A DNA stretch of 64,000 nucleotides from Bacteroidales bacterium UBA5429. Lineage in GTDB: Bacteria > Bacteroidota > Bacteroidia > Bacteroidales > WCHB1-69. Positions 16,831-26,503 of the stretch are shown piece by piece. A program made the position numbers and the translations under genes. The stretch spans positions 59,831 to 123,830 of the forward strand of contig DIRT01000029.1 of assembly GCA_002427605.1 (NCBI GenBank), in the 5' to 3' direction. Under the pieces are notes generated by a model, which made no database searches, was not told where the DNA came from, and saw only the letters and a list, made by a program, of their open reading frames with translations. How positions within the stretch are numbered: position 1 is the first letter of the stretch; every line of letters starts with the position of its first letter.

Positions 16831-18078
16831 GTGCGAAAATTTAATTTTCAACTCCCTTTTTTTATTGCCAAAAGATATCTGTTTTCTAAGAAAAAACACA
16901 ATTTTATCAATGTTATTTCCCTCATTTCGATGATTGGGATTATGGTCAGTTCAGCTGCTCTGATCATTGTACTTTCAGTATTTAATGGTCTGCAAGATCT
17001 TGTGGAGAAATCATTCAATCAGTTTAATCCTGACTACTTGATCCTCCCTAAAGAAGGGAAGACATTTGATTCTAACTTGATTGATATCAGTAAATTAGAG
17101 CAAATTAAATCGCTAAAGTCTGTAGAAAAGGTGTTTTCCGACATGGTACTCCTCTCTTTGGGCGAAAAACAGACGTTGACGCACGTGAAGGGGGTGGATC
17201 CTGCCTACCCTCAACGAACAGGTATCGATACTATTCTTTATGATGGTTTTTTTGATTTAAATAAAGGGGGGAGGGAATCCGTCGTTCTGGGCGCATACGT
17301 GGCTGGGACGCTCGATTTGAACCTCAATCAAATGGAACTGATCAAATTTTACTATCCTAACAGAACACGGAAAAATCTCTCCAATCCGATGGAGTCATTT
17401 ACGACTCTCTTTTTGCCCGCAGCGGGAGTATTTTTATCTCATACCCAATATGATGAGCAGTATGTGTTTGTGCCTATAGAGTTTGCCAGAGAGTTAACAC
17501 TGCACGACAATGAAGTGACTTCTTTAGAACTCTTTCTAAAAGAGCAATCAAACTCTTTTTCGGAACAAAAAGAGATTCAGAACATTGTTGGTGATCAATT
17601 TGTTGTAAAAAATAAATATGAACAGGAAGAACTGCTATTTAAAACGATGAAATCTGAAAAGTTGATCATCTTTATTATTCTCTTGTTTGTGATTTTAATG
17701 GCTCTATTTAACATTATTGGGGTTATCGGGATGTTGATTGTGGAAAAGAGAGAAGATATTGAAATTATGACCACAATGGGGATGAAACCGTCTCAAATTC
17801 ATACGCTTTTTTTGACTGAGGGAGTACTTATTTCATTGATTGGCGGATTAGCAGGACTCTTTGTGGGTTCTCTTTTGTGTTGGATTCAGCAAACATTTAA
17901 ATTGATTAAATTAGGACCTGATTCCGGGGCTTATATCATTAGTCATTATCCGGTTTTAATGCAACCAGCCGACTTTTTCTATGTTCTGACAGCAGTTGTT
18001 GTAATTAGCTTTGCAGTCTCTGCAATTTCTATAATTGGATTGAAGAAAATTAAAACAAATAATGAATTATATCGTTAA
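16831..18078 (+). CDS. lolE: Lipoprotein-releasing ABC transporter permease (LolC/LolE family)
   Basis: 415 residues from a GTG start 3 bp after rbfA. N-terminal FIAKRYLFSKKKHNFINVIS and first transmembrane helix (about 22-45), a large periplasmic domain, then three C-terminal helices within about residues 277-410 of the FtsX/MacB fold, including EDIEIMTTMGMKPSQIHTLF. It releases lipoproteins from the inner membrane to LolA. The ATPase LolD is not in this window. Confidence 0.87.
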   Translation: MRKFNFQLPFFIAKRYLFSKKKHNFINVISLISMIGIMVSSAALIIVLSVFNGLQDLVEKSFNQFNPDYLILPKEGKTFDSNLIDISKLEQIKSLKSVEKVFSDMVLLSLGEKQTLTHVKGVDPAYPQRTGIDTILYDGFFDLNKGGRESVVLGAYVAGTLDLNLNQMELIKFYYPNRTRKNLSNPMESFTTLFLPAAGVFLSHTQYDEQYVFVPIEFARELTLHDNEVTSLELFLKEQSNSFSEQKEIQNIVGDQFVVKNKYEQEELLFKTMKSEKLIIFIILLFVILMALFNIIGVIGMLIVEKREDIEIMTTMGMKPSQIHTLFLTEGVLISLIGGLAGLFVGSLLCWIQQTFKLIKLGPDSGAYIISHYPVLMQPADFFYVLTAVVVISFAVSAISIIGLKKIKTNNELYR

Positions 18079-18101
18079 TTGTAAATGATAATCTAAAAAA
18101 A

Positions 18102-20444
18102 ATGAAACAGATATACAACTATAAATGGATACTCCTTCTCATTTCCTTTTTTATATTGAGAGGAATTCCCGGTCTTTATGCTCAAATTCCAATTGGAACT
18201 TTTCGGGAACACCTTCCGTTTCGTTCTTTTTTTGATGTTGCAGTATCGCCACATACTATTTATGCCAGTACAGGTAAAAATATTATGACGCTGGATAAAG
18301 ATAACCAATATGAAAGATCTACTATTTCTAAAATTGACGGACTTTCTGAAATAGGGATCCGTCAACTGAAATATCTGGAACATAATGATTTGTTGGTGAT
18401 TGTTTATGATAACTCCAATATCGATTTTTTGAGAGGTGATCAAGTAGTGAATATGGCTGACATTAAAAACAAACAGATCATGGGTTCCAAAGAGATCTTC
18501 TCGGTATATGAAGAAGGGAAAAAGCTCTTTGTAGCTACCGGATTTGGGATTGTGATTATTGATTTGGAGCGTTTTTTGATATTAGATACCTGGTTCACTC
18601 ACTTGAATGATCGTTTTTGTCCGGTTTATGATATTACTTCCTATCACAATGAGTATTATATTGCAACTCAATTTGGAGTCTTTTCAATTGAAAAGGAGAA
18701 TCCACAAGCTGCTCATTTTGCAGCCTGGGATAGGGTAGCGGAGTTAGATACTGTATCCTATAACTTTATAGTCACTTTTGGCGATCATCTGATTGTAAAT
18801 AAACCGGTAGACCCCTTTGATCAGGTTTGGGTTTATGATGGTTCCGAATGGAGTAGTCATGATGAATTAAGTCCGATGTTTATGAGGGATATCAAAGTGC
18901 GAAATGATGAGTTGGCTATATTGGACTGGCATGAGCTTAAGATTTATAACCCTGACCTCTCATTTAAATTTTCTTACAAATGGAGTGATGGAGGGGCATT
19001 GCCACAAGCTCATGGATTCGATTTTGATGGGTCAGATCTGTTGTGGATAGCGGATCAATATATGGGGTTGGTTTATTTTAATCGTATTCTGACCTATCCT
19101 GTTTTTTACACCTTGAGTGGTCCTGCAACTGAAATGGTAGAGGGGATGGATTGTCAAAACTCTCTCCTTGCTGTAGTACCTGGTTCTCGTAGAGGTTGGG
19201 AGTTTAATTTTATTCCCCCGTCCCTCAGTGTCTTTTATAATCAGCAATGGAACTATATTACGGATCCATTTCCCTACTATTTACATGGACACGATTTGAA
19301 TAACGTGATTATTAATCCAAAAAATAACAGGGAGATCTATATTGCTTCCTGGACGGGAGGATTGTTTAAAGTAGTAGATATGCAAGTAACCCAACATTGG
19401 GATTATAGAAATTCTCCTCTTGTTGGATTTCAACTTTATCCCTCTGACACTACAAAATATACAACCCTCTCCGGATTAGCATTTGATAAAAAAGGCAATT
19501 TGTGGATAACGAATAATAAATCATCCACTCCATTACATGTGTTAAAAAAGGATGGAACCTGGCAATCCTTTACTTTAGATCCTTACGTACAAGGTACTCC
19601 TAAAACAGTGCTGGAACATATTTTAATAGATTCCAGAGGATATAAGTGGATAACCGTGCCGCGTCAAAATAAATTAGTTGTTTATAGCGATAACAACACT
19701 ATCGATGATCCTTCAGATGATAAATTGGCTCAGATTGATCTTCATTCGGCAGCCAATGTCACCACAAATGAGATCAAATGTATTGTGGAAGATTTACATG
19801 GAAATATTTGGATTGGAAATGATCGTTCCATTAAGGTGGTTTATAATCCTGGATCAGTGTTTACTAAACAGTTGGCTGCTAAGAATATATTGATTAAACA
19901 AAAAGGATATGTTCAAAACTTGTTTGAGTTTGAAACCATCAATACTATTGCTGTGGATGGGGCTAACCGCAAATGGGTGGGAACCTCTCAAGCCGGTGTT
20001 TTCTTGCTCTCCGAGAATGGAACTGAACAGTTGTTGCACTTTGATCAAAGTAATTCACCCCTCTTATCTGATAATGTTGTCGATATTGTGATAGATCAAG
20101 AGTCTGGAGAAGTGTTTTTTGGAACTACTGCAGGTATCATCTCATATCGTGGAACAGCAACGGAAGGGAAGAAAAATTATGATGAATGTCTTGTCTTTCC
20201 AAATCCTGTAAGAGAAACCTGGCAAGGTCCAATAACAGTGAAGGGATTGAAATTTAAATCTTTATGTAAGATTGTTGACAGTTCCGGAAAGTTAATTTGG
20301 CAAGGCTATTCACAGGGAGGCGAGTTGGTTTGGAATGGTCTCGACTTTCATGGAAATCGTCCTAAAACAGGAGTATTCTACGTTTTTGTATCGGATGAGG
20401 ATGGGCAAGACAGACAGGTGGCTAAATTTTTAATGATTCAATAG
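18102..20444 (+). CDS. porZ: Type IX secretion attachment-complex protein PorZ
   Basis: 780 residues with a signal peptide (about 1-27, ending LYAQ). The mature start IPIGTFREHLPFRSFFDVAVSP fits the PorZ N-terminus. Repeated two-component-regulator-type propeller blades follow (for example GNLWITNNKS, GYKWITVPRQ, GNIWIGNDRS, NRKWVGTSQAGVF). The C-terminus (VFPNPVRETWQGP... LVWNGLDFHGNRPKTGVFYVFV) is a T9SS type A sorting domain. In characterised T9SS organisms PorZ sits at the cell surface in the attachment complex with PorU, PorV and PorQ. It implies a T9SS in this organism; the secreted proteins at 721, 3380 and 49121 are candidate substrates. The recO start lies 1 bp after its stop. Confidence 0.8.
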   Translation: MKQIYNYKWILLLISFFILRGIPGLYAQIPIGTFREHLPFRSFFDVAVSPHTIYASTGKNIMTLDKDNQYERSTISKIDGLSEIGIRQLKYLEHNDLLVIVYDNSNIDFLRGDQVVNMADIKNKQIMGSKEIFSVYEEGKKLFVATGFGIVIIDLERFLILDTWFTHLNDRFCPVYDITSYHNEYYIATQFGVFSIEKENPQAAHFAAWDRVAELDTVSYNFIVTFGDHLIVNKPVDPFDQVWVYDGSEWSSHDELSPMFMRDIKVRNDELAILDWHELKIYNPDLSFKFSYKWSDGGALPQAHGFDFDGSDLLWIADQYMGLVYFNRILTYPVFYTLSGPATEMVEGMDCQNSLLAVVPGSRRGWEFNFIPPSLSVFYNQQWNYITDPFPYYLHGHDLNNVIINPKNNREIYIASWTGGLFKVVDMQVTQHWDYRNSPLVGFQLYPSDTTKYTTLSGLAFDKKGNLWITNNKSSTPLHVLKKDGTWQSFTLDPYVQGTPKTVLEHILIDSRGYKWITVPRQNKLVVYSDNNTIDDPSDDKLAQIDLHSAANVTTNEIKCIVEDLHGNIWIGNDRSIKVVYNPGSVFTKQLAAKNILIKQKGYVQNLFEFETINTIAVDGANRKWVGTSQAGVFLLSENGTEQLLHFDQSNSPLLSDNVVDIVIDQESGEVFFGTTAGIISYRGTATEGKKNYDECLVFPNPVRETWQGPITVKGLKFKSLCKIVDSSGKLIWQGYSQGGELVWNGLDFHGNRPKTGVFYVFVSDEDGQDRQVAKFLMIQ

Positions 20445-20445
20445 A

Positions 20446-21159
20446 ATGTTTGTTTCTACTGAAGGGATTGTACTCCATAGAGTTAAATATTCAGATACCT
20501 CTCTGATTGTCAAAATATTTACAGAAAAGTTTGGGACACAATCGTTTATCATTAAAAACGCTTTTTCTAAAAAGAATAAGCTGCATCATACTTTTTTTAG
20601 TTCTTTAGCCCTGCTTGAGCTTACCTTTGATGATCATTATTTGCATCAGTTGGGATTCCTGAAAGATGTGAGTTTTGTCAAAATTTATGATCAAATTCCA
20701 TTGGATCCTCGCAGAAACAGTATTCTCTTTTTTTACAATGAACTCCTTTATAAATTGCTCTATAGTTCATCTGAAGACCCTAAACTGTTTCGGATTGTTA
20801 AGAATGGTATGTTGAAATTGGATGATCCTAACTCATTTCAATTGGATCAACATATCTGTTTTGTGGTAGAATTGATTGCAGCTTTGGGACTTCAACCTTT
20901 GAATAATTACGATCAGAGTACTCCTTTCTTCTGCATGGAATCTCACTCTTTTAGCGATCTTTATGTTCAAAATGAGGCTTTTTTATCTCAGGAAGCAAGT
21001 TTATACTATTCCCGATTGATGTCAGGAGAACCGTGCGAACTTCCACCCAAATCGATCCGGAATGAACTGCTGACAGGTTTGGTTCACTACATTATCAGAA
21101 CCAACGAGCAAGTACACTCCATTGACTCGCTGTCAGTACTGATAGAACTAATGAGATAG
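20446..21159 (+). CDS. recO: DNA repair protein RecO
   Basis: 237 residues. N-terminal OB-fold typical of RecO (STEGIVLHRVKYSDTSLIVKIFTEKFG), then the helical domain. It mediates RecA loading with RecF and RecR. The Cys4 zinc site of some RecO proteins is not evident. It starts 1 bp after porZ. Confidence 0.88.
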   Translation: MFVSTEGIVLHRVKYSDTSLIVKIFTEKFGTQSFIIKNAFSKKNKLHHTFFSSLALLELTFDDHYLHQLGFLKDVSFVKIYDQIPLDPRRNSILFFYNELLYKLLYSSSEDPKLFRIVKNGMLKLDDPNSFQLDQHICFVVELIAALGLQPLNNYDQSTPFFCMESHSFSDLYVQNEAFLSQEASLYYSRLMSGEPCELPPKSIRNELLTGLVHYIIRTNEQVHSIDSLSVLIELMR

Positions 21160-21186
21160 AGCGTGATAAATGAGATTGATACCCCT

Positions 21187-21235
21187 GAATGGGCTTCCCC
21201 CCCTTTTTATTTTATTTCAAAAAAATGAGAACCAT
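21187..21235 (-). repeat. Degenerate half copy of the core element
   Basis: On the minus strand it reads TTTGAAATAAAATAAAAAGG followed by further G, matching the A/T-rich arm and G-run of the family, but CAG and the CCCCACTC end are missing. It lies between recO and the pyrG promoter. Confidence 0.45.
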
Positions 21236-21297
21236 AACTATTTGTAAAAAATTAAGTATTTATCGATAAATAGAAAGCATAATTGAACATTTCTTTA

Positions 21298-21305
21298 TAT
21301 CTTTG
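21298..21305 (+). promoter_or_regulatory. -7 box of pyrG
   Basis: TATCTTTG matches TAnnTTTG, 24 bp before the pyrG ATG at 21330. No clear TTG at the ideal spacing. Confidence 0.55.
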
Positions 21306-21329
21306 CCGATTGTTTTAAAAACTAATAAA

Positions 21330-22934
21330 ATGGCTTGCAAGTATGTTTTTGTGTTAGGAGGTGTGGTTTCCGGCTTAGGAAAAGGGATTACCGCTGCCTC
21401 GTTGGGTAGACTGTTGAAGTCTCGTGGTCTTAAAGTGACTATGCAGAAGTTGGATCCCTACTTGAATAGAGATCCCGGGACGATGAATCCGATTCAACAC
21501 GGAGAGGTTTTTGTGACTGAAGATGGTGCGGAAACTGACTTGGATGTAGGTCATTATGAAAGATTTATTGACGAAAATTTGAATAAACATTCCAATGTTA
21601 CTTCAGGAAAAATCTATTATACAGTTTTGGAAAATGAACGTAAAGGAGTGTATGCAGGTTCAACGGTGCAAATGATTCCTCATATCACCAATATGATTCA
21701 AGATAAGATTCGCTTGAATGCCAAATCGAATAAAGCGGATGTGGCGATTGTTGAAGTGGGTGGAACAGTAGGAGACTATGAGAGTTTGCCTTTTTTGGAA
21801 GCGATTCGTCAATTTTCTTTGGAAGAAGGATATAACAATTGTATGTATATCCATGTTGCTTTAGTTCCTTTTATAACACCAAGTAATGAGTTGAAAACCA
21901 AGCCGGTACAGCATAGTGTTAAAGAGTTGCTTTCATTGGGAATTCAGCCTGATGTTTTGGTTTGTAGAAGCGACAGACCTATCGGAAAAGAGATTAAAGA
22001 AAAACTATCCCTTTTCTGTAATGTAAAAACGGCTTCGATTATTGAGAATATCAATGCTCCATCTTTATATGAAGTGCCGCTGGCATTGGAAGAGGAAGGA
22101 TTGGCTACTCAGGTGATCAAAAGATTGCGCCTGAGATGTAAGGAGAAAGATCTTTCTGATTGGACCGCAATGGTAGAGATGAGTAAACAGATTGATCATC
22201 AGGTTACCATTGGTTTGGTGGGTAAATATACTGAATTGAAAGATGCCTATTTAAGTGTTGTTGAATCGTTGAATCATGCTGCAATTTTTACTCATACGGA
22301 TGTAAAAATTCGCTGGATTGAAGCGGAAGCAGTTACACCTGAAACGGCAGAAAAGGAACTAAAAGGATTGGATGGAATTTTAATTCCGGGTGGTTTTGGA
22401 GTGAGAGGTACTGAAGGAAAAATTGAAACAGCACGTTATGCCAGAGAAAATAAGATTCCATTTTTGGGAATCTGTTTGGGAATGCAGATTGCAACTATAG
22501 AATTTGCACGGAATGTGGCCGGATTACCCGGAGCAGGAAGTGTTGAATTGGATCCAAATGTGAAAGATCCCGTAATTCATTTGATGAGCGAATTTGAGAA
22601 AAAGAGAAAAATGTGTGGAACACTCAAGTTGGGTAGTTATCCGGTTGAATTAACACCAAATTCGCATGTATCGGCTGCTTATGGTACAACTAAAATAGAT
22701 GAAAGACATCGCCACCGCTACGCTTTTAATCTGGATTATTTAGATCGATTGAAAAAAAGCGGATTGAAGATTACCGGCTTTTCACCTGATAGAAAAATTG
22801 TGGAAGTGGTTGAAATAGAGGATCATCCATGGTATGTAGCTTGTCAGTACCATCCTGAATTTAAATCCAGACCCAACCGTCCTCATCCATTGTTCTTAGC
22901 TTATCTTAAAGCAGTTTTGAAAAATCAAAAATAG
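21330..22934 (+). CDS. pyrG: CTP synthase
   Basis: ATG at 21330 (MACKYVFVLGGVVSGLGKG) is chosen over an in-frame non-ATG start at 21303; 534 residues. The N-terminal synthetase domain carries KYVFVLGGVVSGLGKGI, KLDPYLNRDPGTMNP and EVGGTVGDYES. The C-terminal glutamine amidotransferase has GILIPGGFGVRG, nucleophile Cys in GICLGMQ (about residue 380) and YHPEF. It converts UTP to CTP. GNAT gene follows. Confidence 0.96.
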   Translation: MACKYVFVLGGVVSGLGKGITAASLGRLLKSRGLKVTMQKLDPYLNRDPGTMNPIQHGEVFVTEDGAETDLDVGHYERFIDENLNKHSNVTSGKIYYTVLENERKGVYAGSTVQMIPHITNMIQDKIRLNAKSNKADVAIVEVGGTVGDYESLPFLEAIRQFSLEEGYNNCMYIHVALVPFITPSNELKTKPVQHSVKELLSLGIQPDVLVCRSDRPIGKEIKEKLSLFCNVKTASIIENINAPSLYEVPLALEEEGLATQVIKRLRLRCKEKDLSDWTAMVEMSKQIDHQVTIGLVGKYTELKDAYLSVVESLNHAAIFTHTDVKIRWIEAEAVTPETAEKELKGLDGILIPGGFGVRGTEGKIETARYARENKIPFLGICLGMQIATIEFARNVAGLPGAGSVELDPNVKDPVIHLMSEFEKKRKMCGTLKLGSYPVELTPNSHVSAAYGTTKIDERHRHRYAFNLDYLDRLKKSGLKITGFSPDRKIVEVVEIEDHPWYVACQYHPEFKSRPNRPHPLFLAYLKAVLKNQK

Positions 22935-22955
22935 AAATTGGATAAATCTGTTTTT

Positions 22956-23480
22956 ATGAATTTCTCAATTCAGCCCTTTTTGGAAAATGATCGGGTTCAA
23001 TTGGTTCCACTTAAAGAAGAGCATTTTGAAACATTGTATGCAGTCGCCTCTGATCCTGCAGTATGGGCTGAACATCCCAATAAAAATCGTTACGAAAGAG
23101 CTGTTTTTGAAAACTTTTTCAAAGGCGCTTTAGAGAGTGGGGGAGGCTATATTATTATTGATAAGGCTGAAAATCGGGCAATAGGTTCTACACGTTTTTA
23201 TGATTATGATGCCAAAGAGAACTCCATTCTGATTGGATATACCTTTTATGGTGTTGAGTATTGGGGAAAAGGGTACAATAACATGGTGAAAAAGATGATG
23301 TTAGAGTCCATTTTTCAATATGTAGATCGGGTACTCTTTCATGTTGGAAGTGAGAATTATCGTTCTCAGGCTGCCATGAGAAAATTGGGGGCAACCGTGG
23401 TACGGGAGATTGAAGTAGCCTACTACGGAGAACCTACCAGACGCAATGTGGAGTTTGAAATTAAACGCTCTGATTTTTAA
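22956..23480 (+). CDS. GNAT-family N-acetyltransferase (RimJ/RimL-like)
   Basis: ATG at 22956 (MNFSIQPF) preferred over TTG at 22938; 174 residues. Acetyl-CoA fold with IGSTRFYDYDAKENSILIGYTFYG and the motif A region EYWGKGYNNMVKKMM, then NYRSQAAMRKLGATVVRE. This pattern is typical of small-molecule or protein N-terminal acetyltransferases; substrate unknown. It is 21 bp after pyrG and converges on sufB, with 6 bp between the ends. Confidence 0.8.
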   Translation: MNFSIQPFLENDRVQLVPLKEEHFETLYAVASDPAVWAEHPNKNRYERAVFENFFKGALESGGGYIIIDKAENRAIGSTRFYDYDAKENSILIGYTFYGVEYWGKGYNNMVKKMMLESIFQYVDRVLFHVGSENYRSQAAMRKLGATVVREIEVAYYGEPTRRNVEFEIKRSDF

Positions 23481-23486
23481 AATTTC

Positions 23487-24926
23487 TTACCCAACACTTC
23501 CTTCAAGACTGATAGCCAGTAATTTCTGTGCTTCCACGGCAAATTCCATAGGTAGTTTATTGAGTACCTCTTTGGCATATCCGTTGACAATCAGGCTGAC
23601 AGCCGACTCCGGATCAATTCCGCGTTGCTGACAGTAAAAGAGCTGATCCTCAGAGATTTTGGAGGTCGTAGCCTCATGCTCAATCACGCTGCTTTTGTTG
23701 GAACAGTCGATATAAGGCCAGGTATGCGCTCCACATTGATCTCCCATGAGTAATGAATCACATTGGGAGAAATTTCTGGAGTTTTCAGCGTTTTTGGTAA
23801 CTCTGACCAATCCTCGGTAACTATTTTCGCTCTTTCCGGCTGAAATCCCTTTAGAAATAATCAAACTGCGGGTATTTTTGCCGATATGAATCATTTTGGT
23901 ACCGGTATCCGCCTGCTGGAAGTGGTTTGTTAAAGCAACGGAGTAAAACTCTCCGATAGAATTATCGCCCTGCAACACGCAAGATGGATATTTCCAGGTT
24001 ACGGATGAACCGGTCTCCACTTGTGTCCAGGAGATTTTAGAGTTTTTCCCTTTACAAAGTCCTCTTTTGGTTACAAAATTATAGATTCCTCCCTTGCCCT
24101 CTTTGTCTCCGGGATACCAATTTTGAACTGTCGAGTATTTTACTTCGGCATTGTCCATCGCCAATATCTCCACTACAGCAGCATGCAGCTGATTTTCATC
24201 CCGTTGCGGTGCCGTACACCCTTCCATATAGCTTACGTAAGCGCCTTCATCAGCGATGAGAAGTGTCCGTTCAAACTGACCGGAATTGGCGGCATTAATT
24301 CGGAAATAGGTAGAGAGTTCCATCGGACAGCGTACTCCTTTAGGAATATAGCAGAAAGAACCCTCACTAAAAACAGCCGAGTTGAGAGCTGCAAAATAGT
24401 TATCTCCGTAAGGAACAACCGTTCCCATATATTTCCGAACCAATTCGGGATGGTTTTGCACTGCTTCTCCGAAAGAACAGAAGATGATTCCATGCTTTTC
24501 CAACGTTTCGGTAAAAGTCGTTTTAACAGAAATAGAGTCTATGACCGCATCCACAGCAACACCTGCCAATGCTTTTTGCTCATCCAGACTGATTCCCAAC
24601 TTGTTGAAAGTATCCAACAATTCCGGATCTACTTCATCCAAACTCTTTAACTCTTTCTGTTTCTTAGGAATAGCAAGGTATATAATATCTTGATAATCAG
24701 GTTTTTCATAATTCAAATGTGCCCAATCCGGTTCTTTCATGGTGGTCCACTTACGGTACGCTTTCAATCTGAACTCCAACAACCAATCCGGCTCATTCTT
24801 CCGAGCTGAAATCTTTCTGATGATATCTTCATTTAATCCCTTAGGGAACTCTTCAATTTCGATATCAGAAACAAACCCATATTTATAGTCACTTTCCGTG
24901 ATATTTTCAATAATCTCTTTCGACAT
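23487..24926 (-). CDS. sufB: Fe-S cluster assembly scaffold SufB
   Basis: The frame opens at 24959, but ATG at 24926 (MSKEIIENI) follows a -7 box 22 bp upstream; 479 residues. Clear SufB sequence: [76 protein letters not shown] and the C-terminal CQQRGID. It forms the SufBC2D scaffold in the cytoplasm. sufC, sufD and sufS are not adjacent: downstream is the convergent GNAT gene and upstream a 700-bp repeat region. Confidence 0.95.
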   Translation of the reverse strand: MSKEIIENITESDYKYGFVSDIEIEEFPKGLNEDIIRKISARKNEPDWLLEFRLKAYRKWTTMKEPDWAHLNYEKPDYQDIIYLAIPKKQKELKSLDEVDPELLDTFNKLGISLDEQKALAGVAVDAVIDSISVKTTFTETLEKHGIIFCSFGEAVQNHPELVRKYMGTVVPYGDNYFAALNSAVFSEGSFCYIPKGVRCPMELSTYFRINAANSGQFERTLLIADEGAYVSYMEGCTAPQRDENQLHAAVVEILAMDNAEVKYSTVQNWYPGDKEGKGGIYNFVTKRGLCKGKNSKISWTQVETGSSVTWKYPSCVLQGDNSIGEFYSVALTNHFQQADTGTKMIHIGKNTRSLIISKGISAGKSENSYRGLVRVTKNAENSRNFSQCDSLLMGDQCGAHTWPYIDCSNKSSVIEHEATTSKISEDQLFYCQQRGIDPESAVSLIVNGYAKEVLNKLPMEFAVEAQKLLAISLEGSVG

Positions 24927-24948
24927 ATTTACATATTTTAATAACCTG

Positions 24949-24956
24949 CAAAGATA
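24949..24956 (-). promoter_or_regulatory. -7 box of sufB
   Basis: Minus-strand TATCTTTG, 22 bp before the sufB ATG. Confidence 0.55.
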
Positions 24957-24960
24957 CACT

Positions 24961-25345
24961 AACTTTTTGATTTCGGATTTCGGATTTCGGATTTTGACTA
25001 GGATTTTTATGATTTCAGGATATAACTTGCTGAAAATTAAATATTCGTATTTCTTATTTCTGATTTCTTATTTGGTATTTTAAATAATTGGGGGGCAGGA
25101 TTTGTGGTGTCTCTTTTGTTAATCTATAACCCCACTCTGGAAAATTTACCACTTTTGATCTGGAGTGTCAATTACGAATTACGAATTACGATTCTTAAAT
25201 TTAGAATTTAGAGTTTAGAATTTAGAATTTGAAAATTTAGCAAAAATATAATTACTTGATATTCAATTAATTAATTGCCACGTCCTTTAGGGCGTGGATT
25301 AGAATACCCCCAGATCAGACAAGGGCTTTAGCCCAAACTTATTAT
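24961..25345 (+). repeat. Long modular repeat, left member of inverted pair A
   Basis: Module order: TTCGGAT tandem units, TTTGACTAGGATTTT..., TTCTTATTTGGTATTTTAAA, core copy 3 (25090-25137), AATTACG units, TTTAGAATT units, TTACTTGATATTCAATTA, the dyad CCACGTCC...GGGCGTGG (25278-25297) and GGGCTTTAGCCCAAA. The reverse complement of 52100-52460 has the same modules in the same order. No gene here. Confidence 0.8.
25090..25137 (+). repeat. GGGGGGCAG core element, copy 3 (+)
   Basis: GGGGGGCAG, 31 nt, CCCCACTC. The outer arm is type B (TATTTGGTATTTTAAATAATT), shared with copies 6 and 10. Confidence 0.85.
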
Positions 25346-25644
25346 AAAATTTAAGATTCCGAAATCCGAAATCCGAAATCATTCCGCCTTCTACCTTCTG
25401 CCTTGTAAAGCCGTAATTTGTAATTCATCCTGTGCGTCCTAAAAGGTATAATATTCCAGAGTGGGGAAATGAAATAACCGAAGAGGAATACCTATTCTGC
25501 CCCCCATTTATTTTTATTTCAAAATAATATATATCATTAAATATCAATGGGATATGATAAAAAAACTCAATGCTAAAATTCCGAAATGGTGTGTGGTAAT
25601 GAAACGGTGTAAGGACAGGTCGCGACCTGTCCCTACGACGAATG
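25346..25644. repeat. Repeat-filled intergenic region with core copy 4
   Basis: CCGAAAT units (25362-25381), a CCGCCTT/AGAAGGT-like stretch (25383-25402), core copy 4, and the dyad GGACAGGTCGCGACCTGTCC at 25613-25632 just after the Omp28 gene. No gene seen. Confidence 0.7.
25459..25553 (-). repeat. GGGGGGCAG core element, copy 4 (-), type A arm
   Basis: Minus-strand core 25505-25459, arm to 25553 with CCCATTGATATTTAAT. It faces copy 3 with only about 320 bp between. Confidence 0.85.
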
Positions 25645-26499
25645 CTATTGCACTTTAACCTCTGTTGCCTGAATAATCTCCTTTGTTTCCATATCAATCA
25701 GATAGGCGACAATTGAACAATTGGACGCTACCCAATCTTTATCTCTGAGTGAAACCTGATATCCTTTAAGGTAGGTGTCGCCTTTGGCTACTAATCCATC
25801 ATTGGTTAGACGAACTCCGTAGTTGCCGTTCAGAGTGCCGCGCAAAACATGGTTGTGAGTGTAATCGGGAACGATAACACCATTATTGAGTTGTGGCTTT
25901 ACGATACCATTTTCAGTTACTACAACACAAAACTGAACCCTGTGTGCAATCTCTTCTAATATCGATACTTTTGCAAAGGTGGTAATGGTTTGAGTTGCAG
26001 CATTATACTCATTAATCAACTGGATTGCAGCATAATTTGTACTGCGGTCCACCTTGTTGAAATGATCTACCCACTTGTTGATAGGAGAACCCCACGAGTT
26101 AGCGTTATATCTTACACGACTCATAATTGCCAAAGGAATCTGAGGAATGTTGAAGTCGTTAAAAAGTTGAACTCCTTGAGGCGTAACAAAATTGTACGGA
26201 AATTGTTCGTCAGTTGCAGCTAACGGTCCGGCATGAACGCCAATCGCAACGATAGTATCACCGTATAAACCGAACATCTCGTCCAGTTTAGCGTGGCCGG
26301 TAGGACAATTGGTACATTTATGTCCGGTGTACTCTTCAATGAGCACTTTGCGATAGAGGTTGTCCGGTGTCAATTCCGGAAATGTAACGGTCACAGGAAT
26401 CTCTCCGTCAGTCGGAAGATATGGTTTTTCAATCTCATCACAAGCAAAAAAGAAAATGCCTAAAATGAAAATAAACGATATAATTTGGATCTTTTTCAT
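25645..26499 (-). CDS. Omp28-related lipoprotein with thioredoxin-like CxxC
   Basis: 284 residues with a lipoprotein signal (GIFFFAC, Cys20). The next region VLIEEYTGHKCTNCPTGHAKLDEM places a CTNC motif in a thioredoxin-like context typical of the Omp28 family; HAGPLAATDEQFPYNF and the Pro-containing IPQIPLAIM resemble a thioredoxin core including the cis-Pro loop. The remainder is an all-beta domain. Probably outer-membrane-attached. It is the last gene of a three-gene operon (4 bp from the DUF6029 gene) whose first gene is a TlpA-like thioredoxin, suggesting a redox or extracytoplasmic folding role. Confidence 0.75.
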   Translation of the reverse strand: MKKIQIISFIFILGIFFFACDEIEKPYLPTDGEIPVTVTFPELTPDNLYRKVLIEEYTGHKCTNCPTGHAKLDEMFGLYGDTIVAIGVHAGPLAATDEQFPYNFVTPQGVQLFNDFNIPQIPLAIMSRVRYNANSWGSPINKWVDHFNKVDRSTNYAAIQLINEYNAATQTITTFAKVSILEEIAHRVQFCVVVTENGIVKPQLNNGVIVPDYTHNHVLRGTLNGNYGVRLTNDGLVAKGDTYLKGYQVSLRDKDWVASNCSIVAYLIDMETKEIIQATEVKVQ

Positions 26500-26503
26500 G
26501 AGC

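Noticed and set aside
24021..24650. 209-codon plus-strand ORF over sufB
   Set aside because: Antisense to conserved SufB motifs, no promoter and no homology pattern.
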